Assembly (NCBI RefSeq): GCF_932274485.2
Contig: NC_065884.2
Location: forward strand, 53,754,546-53,818,545
Source of the DNA: Patella vulgata
Lineage: Eukaryota > Mollusca > Gastropoda > Patellidae
Direction: 5' to 3'
Length of the DNA stretch: 64,000 nucleotides
Shown in pieces: positions 22,711 to 35,439 of the stretch (within the stretch, counting starts at the first letter, position 1; each line of letters starts with the position of its first letter). A model generated the notes under the pieces. It did not search any database and had not been told where the DNA came from. It saw only the letters and a program-made list of their open reading frames with translations. The translations under genes and the position numbers were made by a program.

Positions 22711-23456
22711 TATGGTTATGCCTGTCCATGTATACTCCCCAGACTAATATTTATTAAAGAAGGCTAAATCTCTGCTCTCGAAACGACTGCAATATCAAAT
22801 ACTGTTACTTTTCATTTGAAACATTATTGCTGGCACAGTTTCTTGTATGATGCACTTTGTAAACCACAGCTTAACAACTGTAGGAATATTGGCCATTTTT
22901 TTCACCATTAAATTAAAATGAATAGCCTGAAGAAATACACGTGTATCGGTAAATCAAGTTTTCAGACTGTGTGTAGGTGTTAGTTAACATATATTCTGCT
23001 GATATAAATTGCATTTCTTAAGTTTAAATAAGCTGTGTGCTTAGAAGTTTTAATATGGCTGTTTTACTCTTTATTCCATGACATATTTGGGCTTAGTTTT
23101 TGCGTATTTTAAACATTAATTATAAAGTCTGATGCGAAAGAATACCTGGAAGAAGAGGTTGGTTGTTCCATAGTTAATGCAAGATATTATATTCTTCTGT
23201 TCTAAAAACCTCGTCTTCTACAAAATATCGTTCTTTCATTACCCATAAAGTAACGGCCAATGTTGGTATTTTTAAAAATTTAAAAAAAAAAAAAATAAAA
23301 AAAAATGGATAAACATGTACATATGATACTACATGACGTATCGACAATCAAAACGCAAACAAAGACTTCAATCATTAGGTAACTTCTGAGATTACAAATT
23401 AGTACACTTTTAGTTTTATCATAGCAAATAAACAAAATCGTCCATTACTAGTTATG
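22711..23456. other. Non-coding stretch
   Basis: No gene or repeat is recognised. An A-rich run lies at 23280-23305. Confidence 0.4.
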
Positions 23457-23499
23457 CTACAACAGGAGACACAGCATGATGAAATGCATTATGTATGTG

Positions 23500-24013
23500 T
23501 ATAATTTACCTCTTAAGACTGGTTCAGTTGGCGGCGGCGTCACTTTAATACTACTGAATAAAGCTAAGAACGGTATTTTTAAGTACCTGGTATTTGGATT
23601 ATAAAATACATTTAACAGATAGCAGTACGTACACCTTCGTTCATTCACGTTTATCGTTGAATTGAAGATAAAAGCACATTAATAACATGTACATTAAAAT
23701 CTATGAATGGAATTCTTATTTTGAAAAAGCTATTGACGTGTTATAAATGAATTAAGATAAGATTTAAGTAGCCCAAAAGGGAATATAAAAACACATAGCT
23801 GTATCAGGATCATAAAGAAAAAAAAAACTACTGAAAAAACAAAATTTTACTAGCGGTAACAGAAACAACTCTACCTGAACAAAATGGTATATTATTTAAG
23901 TCGTTTGAATAGTCTATCAATAATCCATTGACGTCTACCTGAAACATGACAGAACAGGTGAACCAATACTTGTCTTGGGGAAAACACGGTTCACCACGCG
24001 TCCTATCCTTCAA
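23500..24013 (-). other. Two weak exon-like segments on the - strand
   Basis: On the - strand, an open frame covers 23877-24013 (PCFPQDKYWFTCSVMFQVDV, then NGLLIDYSNDLNNIPFCSG). It contains a good acceptor (CTGTTCTGTCATGTTTCAG) before 23938 and a donor CAG/GTAGAG at 23874, giving a 64-base exon or a longer one. Further on, a 44-base GC-richer segment bounded by CTTTATTCAG and GAG/GTAAAT lies near 23511-23554 and reads VTPPPTEPVL. I recognise no family; both may be chance. Confidence 0.22.
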
Positions 24014-24271
24014 AGTATTATCTCATGCGATTGATCGGCACTCGGCGGCATTCTATTCGTTCATTTCTGATGTTGCAAGAGAACACTTTAAGACAGTTTT
24101 GAACTGAAGGTGATTTTAATTCTTGCCAAACTTTTCTTATACTAGACGTACTACCTCTTTTATTATTCTATACACTATCGTCATCAAGTTCAACCATTCA
24201 AATGTTATTTACGGTTACTAAATATTGTACTGACGAAAAGTTTAAACTAACGAACAGTTAGATCTAATTGA

Positions 24272-24451
24272 TAAGGCCAACATCATGTTTGGTCAAAGGT
24301 CACGAGATGCAAGCAGGGCTAGCGCTAGTGCTTATGTGGAGACTTAACCTCTCCCCCAAATTCTTATACCTAACCTACAATCTCGCCAGAAATCACGTGC
24401 CCTAACCTTATTTACATCTCAGCGACCTTGACGAAAATTGAGCTGGCCTTA
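24272..24451. mobile_element. MITE with TAAGGCCAGCTC-type termini, copy 1
   Basis: The ends are TAAGGCCAACATCAT and, inverted, AAAATTGAGCTGGCCTTA. It shares ACGAGATG, CCTAACCT, ATCTCGCCA, CTAACCTTATTTACAT and CAGCGACCTTGAC in order with the copy at 53884-54042. Only the right terminus is well conserved in this copy. Confidence 0.72.
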
Positions 24452-25087
24452 ACAAATACATTTAGCCCCGGGCACGCTTACTCTTCCCGACCCATTCTAA
24501 CAGCTTCCCGCGGTAAATCATGAGAACTATCAATTGCTCTAATTAAGCATTATGTTTTGGAGTATTTTGATTTTGACAGCCCTTTATAATCTATTGAACT
24601 TGATTTCATTAATACAAATACTTGCAAATCTTGTTTTCTTAAACAAATATATAAATATCTTAAATTGCTCACCAATGCTTTAATAAAATGATCGACAATC
24701 ATCTTGACGTTCAATTTGAACCAATATTTTCTTTTAAAAAATCCACAACTTGTATTTTGTAAAATATATACACACATCTGAAGATTAATATACATTTATA
24801 TAACTAAGTAATTGGCTCTGTCTAGATATATAGAATTAACACAAACCATATGTTATATATCTAATGTTGACAATAATAATTGTCATGTTTAGATTGTAAA
24901 ACGATCTTATCCATACTAGCAGTTTTTCGTTCATGTTTCGCTATTATATAATATAATAAGTACCATTAACGATAACTTCTGATATGATTTCTAATTAGTT
25001 TAGAATACCCTATCTGTTTAATTATTTATTTGGCTAGATTCATAATAACTATCGATGATAGAGCCAAGTGTTACATGCATGTGTGAT
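24452..25087. other. AT-rich non-coding stretch
   Basis: No gene or repeat is recognised. Confidence 0.4.
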
Positions 25088-25091
25088 GTAG

Positions 25092-25307
25092 ACCTGCCAA
25101 TAACTGCGGTCTACCATGCAATTAGGAATAATTGTCAGCATGTTCTGAGACGAATGCTCTGTTTTGCACTTAACGGGGCTAACAAAGACAGTCTGTCTCG
25201 TAATTCGGATTGGTTAAAAACATGCCTGGTGCACAAATTAGTAGTGTACTTGAAAGGCCGCAGTTTAAATGAATTCGATGACGAGCATGCGGGAATTCCC
25301 CCTCTTA
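25092..25307 (+). CDS. Candidate internal exon with ankyrin-repeat-like sequence
   Basis: The 216-base segment would be spliced in at ATGTAG (weak pyrimidine tract) and out at TTA/GTAAGA. It is phase 1 on both sides and adds exactly 72 codons. The peptide fits ankyrin spacing: ITAVYHAIRNNCQHVLRRML matches the TPLHxAxxxGHxxVVxxLL helix pair, and LKGRSLNEFDDEHAGIPPL matches the GADVNAxDxxGxTPLH turn, with the boundary falling inside the PLH motif. Ankyrin repeats mediate protein binding. No partner exon was found nearby, so it may be one exon of a sparse + strand gene or a relic. The open frame closes at TAA 25316, nine bases past the predicted exon end. Confidence 0.42.
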
Positions 25308-25679
25308 GTAAGATGTAACATTACCGGATATTAGTCTCAACATGATGCCGACACGTTACGCCCATAAACCTGAAAAATACACATTTCTTAACTGCAGAAT
25401 GCACGGATTGGTGAAGAATTATATGGAAATTGGGTAGTCCATTTAAAGGAACAGTCGCACAAAACAAGCGCATCCGCTTATACACACCGGTGAAAATATG
25501 CAAGTTAAGCTAAAACAAAATATGTTACGTTTCTAATTAATTGTTGAACAGTGTAATAATTTTCTGCAATGTTACTTATCATAATCGAGAATTCAGGTAA
25601 AGAATTTTTGCATATGGCTTATGTGTGACCAGATAAATGCGATAACCACTATTAATAAGAATTAAGACTAGTAATGCTT
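25308..25679. other. Non-coding stretch
   Basis: No supported feature follows the ankyrin-like segment. Confidence 0.35.
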
Positions 25680-25860
25680 CGCCTGTTGAGTTTTACTTTT
25701 AGAATTGAAGAAAAGTGGTTGAATTTACATTAATTTCTGCCAGGTGTTGGTGAATGTTTAAGATATTGGGGCGGAAGGATCAGAGAGTAAACAGCCATGA
25801 ATTGCGTCACTTCCTATAGATTCCTTTGACCAGAACTAGCAAAAATCGAAATGTACAACC
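25680..25860 (+). repeat. Dispersed repeat family G, copy 1
   Basis: It shares with 30980-31165 the ordered blocks TTTTACT/TTTTAACTCAAT, GTGAATGTTTAAGATATTG / GTGAATATTTATGATTATTG, GGCGGAA and a run ending in AAAAATCGA. It is well diverged. Confidence 0.45.
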
Positions 25861-26218
25861 CCTTTCAAAATTTTTTATCGGATTATTGTGACATGTTACG
25901 CTCTTTGTGGTTATAAAGACTAAGATAATCAGAATCTTTTAAATAAAATGTTATAGGCCAAGAAATGTCATGGATTTAACATTAAAGTCTGGGAAAACAA
26001 TTACTAGCCTGACTTCACACGACAGCCATATTATATTTATGTTGCTGTAAAGAGCTTTGCCATTAACTTTGCCATTTTGAATTATCATTGTTGCTTTGTG
26101 GTTTTGTTGAACAGTGAGTGATCCACCGTTTACTAAGCACGATTAACCAGGTACTACCGCGACTATATGTTTGGAAATAAAACCCACCAAAAAGAAAAAG
26201 AACCAACGCTTGTCACCT

Positions 26219-27085
26219 GGGCCCGGTTCCTAGAAAATTCTTAAAGTAAGCACAAAGTCATGCTTCACTTTTTCTTACGTAAGAAACTTATAAAAAATAC
26301 CGTCCCTAGAAAATTCTCAAGACCATTCTTACGTAAGCACAAGTCAAGTATAAGTCTAAGCACATTGGACTGGTAAAGTTTACCATAAACTGAGACTACG
26401 ATGCTCTTTAACGTCATAAAAACAATTTGGTATACGAATTACGTCATAAATTTGTCGTCTGCTTCATTGACGTCATATATATATATATGGTTGATTTAGA
26501 TGCATTTGACATGTCCCCTATACACATATAAAATGTGCCACAAGATAAAAAAAACGCAGACACATACAAATTAACTGAATAATTGTGAGAGTGCCTGATC
26601 TTAAAGTAGCCTGTGTGTTTGTAGCCTATTGTTTACTAATTGGCAAATAAATAAAATGGTTTCAGGGTAGAAGCGAAATTTTCTATAAGCCCCCTAGCAT
26701 TCTTAATTTCTTCTGGAGAAGGATTTTCTCTGTCTTGTAATTATCTCTTTGGTATCAAAGGGTGTCGGAAATGCCGTCGAATAACTCTACGGTCAGCCAT
26801 CTTTTTCAAACAGAAACAGACTTAAGGTTGGTAAGCAAGCCGTATACCCTGCTTGGGACTTGTGTTTAGATTGACTATGTTTAAGAACGAAGTTGTGCTT
26901 AAGTTTTTTCTTGGAACGCATAAAAACCTACTTGTGCTTACAATGAAGTCTACTTAAAATCTAAGCACAAGAACGTTCTTAAGAATTTTCTGGGAACACA
27001 AAATAAGGTAAGTTTACTTAAATGCAAAGTCTACTTAAAACCTAAGCACAAGAACGTGCTTAAGAATTTTCTAGAAATCGGGCCC
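26219..27085 (-). mobile_element. Harbinger-like non-autonomous DNA transposon
   Basis: The termini are GGGCCCGGTTCCTAGAAAAT and, inverted, GGGCCCGATTTCTAGAAAAT, followed by TCTTAA. Sub-terminal words (AAGCACAAG, TTCTTACGTAAG) are repeated inside the left end. The right end holds a tandem pair of about 80 bp (AGTCTACTTAAAA, AAGCACAAGAACG, CTTAAGAATTTTCT). On the - strand near 26660-26805 a relic reads MADRRVIRRHFRHPLIPKR and RENPSPEEIKNARGLIENF with a stop between, which resembles the start of a Harbinger-type transposase. The length of 867 bp is too short for an autonomous copy. Confidence 0.7.
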
Positions 27086-29017
27086 AGTCTCCGTAAGACC
27101 GTGTATGCTTTCGATCATATAGTCCCTTTTTACCAGTATTTATTCACGGACCGGCTTAGCCCATCAACATATCTCCACAGAACTAACACACTACATCTAT
27201 TCAATTCTGTCTTGGAATTGCATAGTTTGGTATCTGTAAGCTACCCCCCCCCCACCCAGACGACTAATTATATTGTTTCAGCATGGATAAGGTCCATGGT
27301 TTCAGGTAACCGAGTATGGCTATAGTCCACAGACATCACATGAGCAATCTGGGCCTATAACATTTTATATAAAAAAACACCATAGGGTAGAACCGTTATG
27401 TCTCAATCATATTATCAAACTCACGAAGGAGGTTAACTGGCTCGATTTATTTTTTTTTTTTTTACTTGGGCAGGTGTAATAAACCTATTGTGAAACCTAT
27501 AGATTTCCCCAAAATGGCAGTTTATTTACCTCTCACCCTTCCACCATAATATCATAACCAATCACTAAAACCTGGGACTAAATCAAAATTCAAACCCTTT
27601 ATATCAGGTTTAGATGGGCATACAAACAGGGAGAAACAGGCGGAGAAAAGATTTGTCTACAAATAAGTCGCACTATATTCGTGAAACTTCAAAATACACG
27701 TAATCCGATGCCTGACTCCCTATCAGAGGACATAAAATCGCAATTTTAGAAGTCCATTAGAAAACTATCTTTTAAAGCCAAAATCGATCAAACTCTCTTC
27801 ATATGGAAAACGGTATTTTTTTGATAAAGCTCCAAAACCTCCGAAGCTTGGAAATAAAATCCCACTTGCTATTACAGTACGGAAGCCCATTAGGGGTCAA
27901 TCAAATGAAAAACAATTCTGATTATCTTGTAATTACAAGATAGGCTATGCCATTTCAATTCCTCTGAGCACTTTATAAATATTATATAATGATAATAAGT
28001 TAGGAAATAACTGTTGTGTACAAGGCCGTTTAAATTACACATTAATTATTTTACGGTACATCATTTACGTAGATGTATTACACCATTTGGTTTTTACTGT
28101 CAACAAGGCTGGCACTATTATCAACATGCATGTTATGTAGCACAATTTGTTCCGCCTAAAATATATGTTAGATTATTCTGCCAAAAAGATATCTCTGGTT
28201 CTGGCATAAACCGTCAAGTCTCTCGGGTGTTACAAAAGTGAAGATCCCGTGAACCAATTGACAGTGAGCTTAAGCAGTTTAATTTGCGAAAATTATCCCG
28301 GATAATTATCTCTCACGATTCATACATAAAGGTTATTTAATTGGTCCGAGTAATCAAAATAGAGATTGTACGAAAGGTCTATCAATTTCCGTATAATAAA
28401 AAGTCTTTTTATATTATTTTGTTGAGATAAGGGTCCTTTACAATGTCTCATATAAAACGTAAGTATAACCTATCTTGTACACGGCACTCGTCACTACTTT
28501 GAGTACTTAGATTTCAGATGCCAATCCCCCTTGGTAAAAAGGTAACATTTGGCCAGTGGTAACCAATTCATAATATGACGAGAGTACATAAAATTCGTAA
28601 TACATTTAGTAGCCACTGTCGTCGTGCACGATGTAGAGTATTCTTGTTTCAGTAGCCCCTGTAGATCACATTAGTAACATAATCAAATGGTGACGTCATG
28701 GGTCACTTAGCTTCGCCATTTTCGTTGTTGGGTAGCTATAATTAGAACATGATGGATACTGTATGTTGATTTACATTGCCAGAAAGTAATGAACATAAAA
28801 AAACATTAATTAGTCAACATTCTTTCGCACTAAGCAACGTAATGGCTTCCATGATGTTATAACGCCTAAACACATGTATTCACTATAGAACGAAAGGCCA
28901 ACCACGTGCAGGATGAAATTCTTAGAATATAAAAACAAATATTATTTTATTTTATGGTCAGGTGGATGTATATTATGTATATATATGTACTACTTAGCGC
29001 GAGCATTTAAACTATCA
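27086..29017. other. 1.9 kb non-coding stretch
   Basis: It contains a C run at 27245 and a T run at 27449-27462. A block at 28600-28680 (GTGCACGATGTAGAGTAT) resembles one at 31210-31240 (GTGCACGAGGCAGAGTAT). No gene is supported. Confidence 0.4.
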
Positions 29018-29465
29018 TAAAGGAGCTAAATCTTTAATTCGATATTTTCCATACTATTCGAAATCAGAATTAAATATTGGTCAATTTTAATCAATATTAA
29101 TGTTGTTATCTTGCAGTGAAAATATAGAATCCTAAATCCAATGTTAAAGACATCATTAACATTTTATAATCTGTACACGAGGCGTGTATCCCATGGTTTC
29201 GGGTGCCATTTTGTAATGACAAATAAAAACATATCCTACAAGACTGTGAAAGTAATTAGTAAAGGCTGATTCAGTAAACGGCAAAATAATAATAAAACAA
29301 ACATGTAGAATGGACTAAGCAGACATAATCGACTGCCGTTCAATTTGAACTGTTCACGTATTTCACCGAACATAATTGATTTAAAAAAAATTCAAAACTT
29401 GAATATAAATCACTTTACATACATTTATATAACATTAATAAGTGCTTTTCGAACCATTTTCGAAA
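29018..29465 (+). repeat. Dispersed repeat family E, copy 3
   Basis: It begins ATAAAGGAGCTAAATCTT and contains AATATTGGTCAATTTTAATC, TTTTGTAATGACAAATAAAA, TTCAATTTGAACTGTTCACG and ATAAATCACTTTACATAC, in the same order as the other copies. Confidence 0.62.
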
Positions 29466-29559
29466 ATTTCCGAACCAATCTAAATAATATTCGCTCCTTT
29501 AGTTTCCTTATTTTATCTGATGTTATTTTACTTTTACTTCCGGACGGAAGTTGTGTTGC

Positions 29560-29805
29560 TGACTGGTTTAAAGTGTGTGTTTTAGTTCATAAGGTCCGTC
29601 ATTGTGTCAAGTGGCGTGGTTTCGATTTCCCGCTTGTACGTGACAAGGGGTGTGGTCGCCTCTCCAACCGGGTCCCCCGGTTTACTCCCATTGCTAAAGA
29701 CACATACGCACAAGCGAGTTAGTGAAATAACATTGAACCATATGTTAGTCCCAAAGAGGCCTAGTTTGTGTCGAGTGGACGTAAACCCTAATTTTTTTCT
29801 CTCTC
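29560..29805 (+). mobile_element. SINE-2, diverged head
   Basis: The B-box region GTGGTTTCGATTTCC, the body TTGTACGTGACAAGGGG, TCCCATTGCTAAAGAC and the tail CCTAGTTTGTGTCGAGTGG with GACGTAAACCC are all present. The first 40 bases of the head are hard to align. Confidence 0.78.
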
Positions 29806-30979
29806 CATTCTAAAAGGATCTCGAAAAAATTGTGTTGAGTCGACTAGATATAACCCTTTGACCTATTGCAAGATGTTCTTGCGGTGGAAGCCGGTTCGTT
29901 TTCCGGAACACATGACTACGATTTCAATGCGTTAAGATTACGAGGAAATCGAATGTGCCAACGGTAGAAAAAAATGATGCAATTACAAAACACATAGCAA
30001 TTTGGACTTTGTGGTAAAAACAAATTCAGATAAACTTCCAACACTTTTCGCGATTGCAATATTGTTCAAACATAAAATACAACAAGGAGAAAAAAAAAAT
30101 TGCATAGTGTTACCAAGATGTTGGCATAAGCGACATTATTACCAAATAGTTATCTTTGACCCTCTAACACATGCCTACATGCCTTAAGGGCTGATATTTT
30201 GCATCACGGCAGATTGGCATGTAGAGCATCACGGTGGAAAATGTCACTATCTTGCCAACACCTGTATAATTATTTAGGTGAGCGGGTTAATGAATTTCAC
30301 GAGAAACAGTATAAACAAAATTAATTCGTTTCGGAGTATTGACGTCATACCGAAAATAAACGAACGATGTAAATAAATACGTTACCGATTGTTAATATAT
30401 GGGAACATGAAAATATTATCATGTCACTAAGTTTAGACATGAAAACTAGTGCACGTGATTGAATGTTATCAAATGGGGTCGTACTTAACAATTTACAATT
30501 TTAAACACTCAATTTAAATAGGAGCACCTCCTATCGAGTTATTAATATTATTAAATCAATTCGTGCATACGTGAATAATTAATTCAAACATCTAAACCAT
30601 TTAGCTAGATATTTCATGCATTTATACATTTATATAGATTTTAATTGCAATAGGTGTTTTAAGTCTGGATTAAATTACATCTACTTATGTCTTCTAAAAA
30701 CACATTAATAGTTAAGATTTGTAAGGTCAGTAGTTCAGAATGTATACAGAACATGAAATAAAATAAACTTCCTAACCCTATTAGATGTAGAAGTGCTTGA
30801 TTCCTATTAAAGAGGATGTTATAGTTGCTACGATGATAGTAAAGAACATTACCATTACGTTTATGGGCTATAACACTATGAAGAATAAGTAGGTATATTT
30901 ATTTTATCGTCAACGCACCAATACTAATGTTCATTACCTGAAACGAAATAATTTTTTATCCCTCCTTTTTTTATCTGCC
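29806..30979. other. Non-coding stretch
   Basis: No gene or named repeat is seen. Confidence 0.4.
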
Positions 30980-31240
30980 TGTCGACGCGTTTTAACTCAA
31001 TCGCTGAATTTTGATATTATACCGGTTTTAGTGAATATTTATGATTATTGCGGCGGAAAGGTCTAGAAGGTAACTGGCGTCCATTCAGGAAATCCCCTTT
31101 GAAAAGTAACAGTTACGCTACAGTAGACCTATGTAGTAAAAATCGAGTCGGTTTAATTAACAATTGACGTCAACGTGGAAATCTAAACTATCGTTTCAAA
31201 TAATTATAAGTAGTGACTGTGGTAGTGCACGAGGCAGAGT
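30980..31240 (+). repeat. Dispersed repeat family G, copy 2
   Basis: See the copy at 25680-25860 for the shared blocks. This copy extends into the GTGCACGAGGCAGAGTAT block also seen near 28625. Confidence 0.42.
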
Positions 31241-34200
31241 ATGCCCACCTGGCAGTGATAATTTGATATACATGTGTATAAACCATACTCTGATGTAGGA
31301 AGCTTCACATCCTATGTAGGCTACCCATTGGATGTTTGATAAATTGTCCGGCTTGATTGAAATATTTCAATATACCTGAACTTTTATCTAAAAATAGTCC
31401 ACAAATTCATGAAACCATTAATGGAATGCACTGGAATGGAAATTAATCAACGTAATACTCTTATCAGATTGACAATAACATATCATAACATCTTAATTTG
31501 CTTCCTCTTCTTCGAATTTCATGTGTCAATTAGGGATGCTTTACGTTCACGTGGATGGATTCCAGTTTTTTATTCATTGGATTGCTTGTCAACACCACAA
31601 ACGCCACTTCCGGCGTTTCTTCTCGGCTCATTTTGGGATTTGAACTCACAAGTCCTAGTGGAGAGTTATAACCGCTTGACACATAAACTCGTTTCAGGGT
31701 TTTTTTTTTCAATTTGATTTGTGTACTTTAATTTACTATCAAATGGCGGCAATCCGTGTTTTTCTCATTGCCTTGGGTAGACGTGTATTAGATATTTGTG
31801 GGAGTAAGATCTAGTTCTTGCACCAGAACGAACTACAAAACCATTAAATCATTTGTCTGTATTCCAGAAATACGGACGTAATATTACGTCAGAAAAGCCA
31901 CCTAAGACTCGTAAAACACACCACGTGCCTTTCAGTGTAACAGATAAAAAATACAATGATAAAAGTCATTATGAAAACATAAAAAAAACATATTTATATA
32001 CATGTATCTTCTTTAGTGGGTGACTGTGCGTTTTTTCTGTAGCATGCAGCCACTCCTTATCTTGTTAAATGAAACTTCTGTAACCACGCCCTAGTTATAC
32101 GTGGTATAAAACAATCTATATTAATATATAATCTTGTCAAAAATGGCAATGAAATACCCCTTCCTTAATAATACATGCTGTTTTTGATAATAAAAAGCCA
32201 CAAAGCATGTTTCGGAAATCTGAAAAGAGACAATGCCAACAGATAGCCAATCTGATTAGTGCCAGATATTGTGTATTCGTTCTGGTGGGTCGATTTTAAG
32301 GAATCATAAATGCAACCAATTCCAGACCAGATCTGCATTTTATCTTATCTATTCCGTGTATAAGTTATATTTGATTAATAAATAGCATACATATGTATCT
32401 GGAATCAGTTACAAGACACGGGTCCAACTACTCCATCTCTATAATCTATGACTCAGGTCTCTATTGGTTAATGGTTTATTAAACATTTTGGCATCGGTTT
32501 CACCTAGGTAAAGAAGTAAAAATATTGTTTCTTGGTCAACACTTGAAAGTATTTCTTATTTGTTTGAGTAATTAAGAATTTTTGCCAACATATTTAAGCA
32601 ATTTGGCTGTGGGCTTATTTCCGGCCTATCAATATATCGTTCGTACCCACGGGGCAATCGTCTATTTAGCCATGGTATTCTTACCCACTGTAGTGTGTGC
32701 AACACTTGAATGCATTGGATGTTTTTCTTACGGCGTTGTTGTCAAATTGGGTTACCCTGAAATACTCCGTTATTGCATGGGTAACAGGGTCTATTATCTG
32801 TGCAATTCGCCTGGGAGACAAAAACCTTTAAGTTATGGGCTGAATATCATGTCGACATATTTCTTTTCATTTTTATTCAGACTCGCAAACGTTTTGGCAA
32901 TGTGAATAGGACAAAGCACCTGGATAATCGATCGGAATTGGCTTTTATCTCCCAGGCAAAATGCATCGTTATACAGTACCGTAATATATGGGCATTATCT
33001 CTTTACGGATACAAATAAAGCTAATTCATATACTGAAGTGCCAATTCAACTTAAACGCAACAAGTGCCAATCCAACACCGTAATGTTATTTCTCGCAGTA
33101 ACTAATGAAAACCTAGAGACGGATTGACAGGTGGTCTTAAACTGTTTCTTTTAGTCACAAGTTTTATTATTTTTTTATGTTTAGCACGCTAGAGTTGAAT
33201 AGTTATAATAATTAAACTGATGACAGAACCGTATTCTTACCTAAATATAGCCGACCCAGCGAATATAACCGTGTTCAGTTACGTAAAGGTAGTGTGAGGA
33301 TCTGAGCGAAGAATTGAGCCAATCAGAGAAATTGAGACTAATCCTGTGGGGAATAGTCAGTTCTCTGTACCAGGTACAATGTTTGCTTTTGATTTTTTGT
33401 TTTGTTATTTTATCGTACACAACACCCATCCCCTTTGGAGATCAACAACCGCACTAAATTGCACGAATGGTTTGTTTATATGTTGGTTAATTAAAGCCAC
33501 CTCGTTCATGGCCTCTCCTAGATCATTAAGAAAATATGGAAAACCTATAGATATGTATCATTCGATCTAAACAGATGGTGTAATAAGAAAAATAGATCTT
33601 TAAGTATGTGTAAACATGGAACCCAGAGTGAGCACTGATTCATAATATTAAAACAGATATTGATAACCGGAAGTCAAATTCTGTCGACAGTAAGCCAAAA
33701 TGAAACTAAACAACTGAACTTAACTGTATGAGCTTGTCGATCGACCTAATGCTGTATTTCATTCTGACCTAAATATTGATATCAGTGGCGTTGAACGCAA
33801 AATCTCAAACTGATGACGCAATGACTCTAATCGAGTTTGGCTCCATTTAATTGTTAAAAAGCGCAAGACGGAAATGAGTTTAAGGGCTTCCTTCTGATTT
33901 AAAGTGCTAGACGATTAGAAGAATGAGACTTAACAAATCAGTAAAACAAAACATTTTACATTTCATTATTTCATGAAATATAGAAAAAAATAGTAGACGG
34001 TTACTTAATAATCGACATCGTTATCCAGTAGAAACTAGAACTGTATTTACGAAAACTAAAGTGTTTCAAGGATGCTAAATACCCATTGGACTAGAGATAC
34101 CATTTGTATTACGATTTGAACTCTAAACCAGGGTTTTCTTTCTAAATAGGTACCTTGTTTCGGAAATACTATTATACTAACGTAATTGAGCCAAGGTTTC

Positions 34201-34321
34201 AGATTCTCTTAACATCTGTTAGTTCGTTTACCCTTGTGAACACAGTATACTAGATGTCACTTTAAAATAATGTTTAAGGCATGATTCATAGACTGTTGTC
34301 ATTTACCATTTAAATACAGCT
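31241..34321. other. 3.1 kb stretch without a supported gene
   Basis: Several frames of 60-107 codons occur (31409-31717, 32582-32905, 33346-33570). None shows a recognisable domain or good splice context. No long repeat was noticed. Confidence 0.4.
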
Positions 34322-34555
34322 GGTTTAAAGGAGCTAATTCTCTATTCGTTGGAAACTCGAAATAGACACAATTGGGTCGCAACGCATATAATAATGTAAT
34401 ATGAATGTATATAAACTGATTTACATTCAATCGTTTCTGTCTTTACTGTTATTTCTAATCAGCTATGTTCAGCGAAATACAAGAAGAGCCGAAAATTGAA
34501 TGACAGTCTTTGGCGTCTTGTTATTCCAGTCTACATAGGTAGTATTCCCCTCTGG
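34322..34555 (-). repeat. Dispersed repeat family E, copy 4, inverted and partial
   Basis: It starts TTTAAAGGAGCTAATTCTC and shares TATATAAACTGATTTACATT and AAAATTGAATGACAG with 43225-43400, both in the opposite orientation to the copies at 10.5, 22.3 and 29.0 kb. Confidence 0.55.
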
Positions 34556-35439
34556 GATATATTTAGCCTCGTTCATCGAGTCACTTCATTACAAAGCATT
34601 GAATCAGTGGAATGAACATTATTTATATAAAAAAAAAATTTTCATTTTTTTAGAATTTATTTACGTCGGGCTGAGTTGTATGTGAGACCACCATCTTTAA
34701 TTTTCTTTTGTTTGATTATTATCTATGTTTTTCTCATAAAAGTGTTTAAAGATGTGCAATTTATCATTGTCAACACCCTAATACTGACTGCAATGATTAG
34801 ATAAGAACCAGTGTATTCATTTAGCTCTTCAATTAAATTGTTTGACATCTTGCAATCAGGTTGTGTAGTATGTGGCATGGGAATATCTCAACAAACATAT
34901 GTAAGACCCCACGGGGTGAAATATGTGTTCAAACAATAAAAGTTTTAATAAAGTGGTTCCACAATTATGCGAACGCTAGCGATCAAACACCCCTGAGTGT
35001 TCACTGGAATTTATCATTGGCACGTTTTAGTACTATGCACAGTGACGGATTTAGATGAAGACATGCCCTAGGCAACTTCCAGTGCCCCATCATCAAGAAC
35101 ATGGGAGCGTGTTTTAAACAAAATTAAGCAAAGCCGAGCCTGGTGACAAATGTTTAAGATTACCATGCATGCCAGAAAGGTATATGATAGTGTCAAAAAT
35201 ATGTTCTATTAGACTGGAGGCCCCCTAGATGTCGAGAGCCTAGGCATTGTCTATGCACGACTATGAGAGGGATTCTTATTGCCGAATTAATTTTGACCCG
35301 TTCACTGCTGGTAGGTTGAATGTGTTTGAAACCTGGACAAAATGTGTTACAGAAGAATTGGTTATGATATTAATTATAATGTTGATAAAAATCGTTTACA
35401 TCTTACACATGTTTGATCAAATTATAGTCCACTGAATCC
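34556..35439. other. Non-coding stretch
   Basis: No gene is supported. Confidence 0.4.

Noticed and set aside
32582-32905. 107-codon hydrophobic frame
   Set aside because: It has no recognised domain and no splice signals; hydrophobic codons are expected in T-rich DNA.
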